This document shows positions 63,473 to 64,000 of a stretch of 64,000 nucleotides of DNA, piece by piece (within the stretch, counting starts at the first letter, position 1; each line of letters begins with the position of its first letter). Location of the stretch: NCBI GenBank assembly GCA_030544685.1, contig CP086683.1, positions 4,092,001-4,156,000 of the forward strand, in the 5' to 3' direction. Made by a program: the position numbers and the translations under genes. The notes under the pieces were generated by a model. It did not search any database. It saw only the letters and a program-made list of their open reading frames with translations, and had not been told where the DNA came from. This DNA comes from Pseudomonas sp. B21_DOA (GTDB lineage Bacteria > Pseudomonadota > Gammaproteobacteria > Pseudomonadales > Pseudomonadaceae).

Positions 63473-64000
63473 GTCTGAAAGTCTTCCTGCCGAGTCTGCT
63501 GGTGCTGGCCCTCAGCGCCTGCGCCGTCGGCCCCGACTACAAGACCCCAGCCACGGAGGCGGCCAATATTACGACCGCCACCGACGGCGCCGCCGGACAA
63601 AAGAACTTCGACCGTTCGAAATTCGAAGGCATCTGGTGGCAGCAATTCGACGATCCGACCCTGAACCAGTTGGTGAGCCAGTCGCTGCAAGGCAACCGTG
63701 AGCTGCGCGTGGCGTTCGCCCGCTGGAAAGCCGCTCGCGCGATCCGCGACGACGCCAGCAACGACGCGATGCCGACCATCACCAGCCGCGCCAGCAGTGA
63801 CCTGGGCAAGGGCCAGATTCCCGGCCAGACCACCGACCGGGTCAATAGCGAACGCTATGACCTCGGCCTGGACATGGCCTGGGAGCTCGACCTGTTCGGC
63901 CGTATCCAGCGCAATCTGGAAGCCAGCGACGCCGACCAGCAAGCCGCCGAAGCCGATCTGTATCAGCTGCAAGTCACCATGATTGCCGAACTGGTCGACG
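63469..64000 (+). CDS. oprN: Outer membrane efflux lipoprotein OprN-like (NodT family), cut by window end
   Basis: The first 177 residues of an outer membrane channel. Lipobox ALSAC, then AVGPDYKTPATEA, the classical NodT-family start; FEGIWWQQFDDPTLNQLVSQ and YDLGLDMAWELDLFGRIQRN are family motifs. The frame stays open to the window edge. ATG 63469 overlaps the mexF stop. With MexE and MexF it completes the pump. Confidence 0.92.
   Translation, partial: MSLKVFLPSLLVLALSACAVGPDYKTPATEAANITTATDGAAGQKNFDRSKFEGIWWQQFDDPTLNQLVSQSLQGNRELRVAFARWKAARAIRDDASNDAMPTITSRASSDLGKGQIPGQTTDRVNSERYDLGLDMAWELDLFGRIQRNLEASDADQQAAEADLYQLQVTMIAELVD

Overview
The window looks like chromosome of a fluorescent-group Pseudomonas (P. 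fluorescens-like). It is GC-rich and carries many copies of the Pseudomonas REP palindrome family. It encodes an OprD-family porin, MexEF-OprN, a Pseudomonas-type DUF6124 gene and the complete aprA-aprI-aprDEF-prtA-prtB-lipase locus typical of that group. I see no prophage, IS element, CRISPR array or rRNA. The only tRNA is selenocysteine tRNA.

Layout. 1-1.7 kb: the end of an OprD porin, a structured-looking leader in front of a DUF6124 gene, and a REP cluster. 1.7-11 kb (minus strand): a selenoprotein block, fdnG-fdnH-fdnI-fdhE-selA-selB-selC. It encodes the respiratory formate dehydrogenase with an in-frame UGA (Sec) codon, its maturation factor, and the machinery that makes and inserts selenocysteine. 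11.4-16.2 kb (plus): a PatB/MalY-type C-S lyase, an SDR, a Yip1-like membrane protein, a CPA1 antiporter and a small unknown. 16.4-22.9 kb (minus): a membrane protein, then an overlapping trio: FAN1-like VRR-NUC nuclease, Fe-S helicase with a Cas4/RecB-like N-terminus, and a PAS-PAS hybrid histidine kinase. 23-39.4 kb: the alkaline protease locus read leftward (protease, inhibitor, type I exporter AprDEF, two S8 autotransporters, RTX lipase). 39.8-43.6 kb: a polyamine-type substrate-binding protein, cupin, FAD amine oxidase and AraC regulator. 43.9-49.3 kb: DUF1652, UvrD-like helicase, pirin and phosphoglucomutase. 49.4-52.9 kb: a MocR-like regulator, a 488-residue protein I do not recognise, and a 550-base A+T-rich gap. 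52.9-57.7 kb: oxidoreductases, an EamA transporter and two LysR regulators. 57.9-64 kb: two zinc-ribbon membrane proteins, then mexE-mexF-oprN, cut by the window edge.

Ten single-base (or repeat-unit) reading-frame breaks occur in nine otherwise intact genes. Nearly all are one base short in a homopolymer. I read these mainly as sequence/assembly errors, so the affected genes are given as CDS over their full span.

The least explained items are the multi-hairpin leader with a sequestered ribosome site (755-975), the nuclease-helicase-kinase overlap (17.0-22.9 kb), the two pairs of 21-base-spaced direct repeats between aprI and aprD, and the unknown 488-residue protein next to a MocR regulator.
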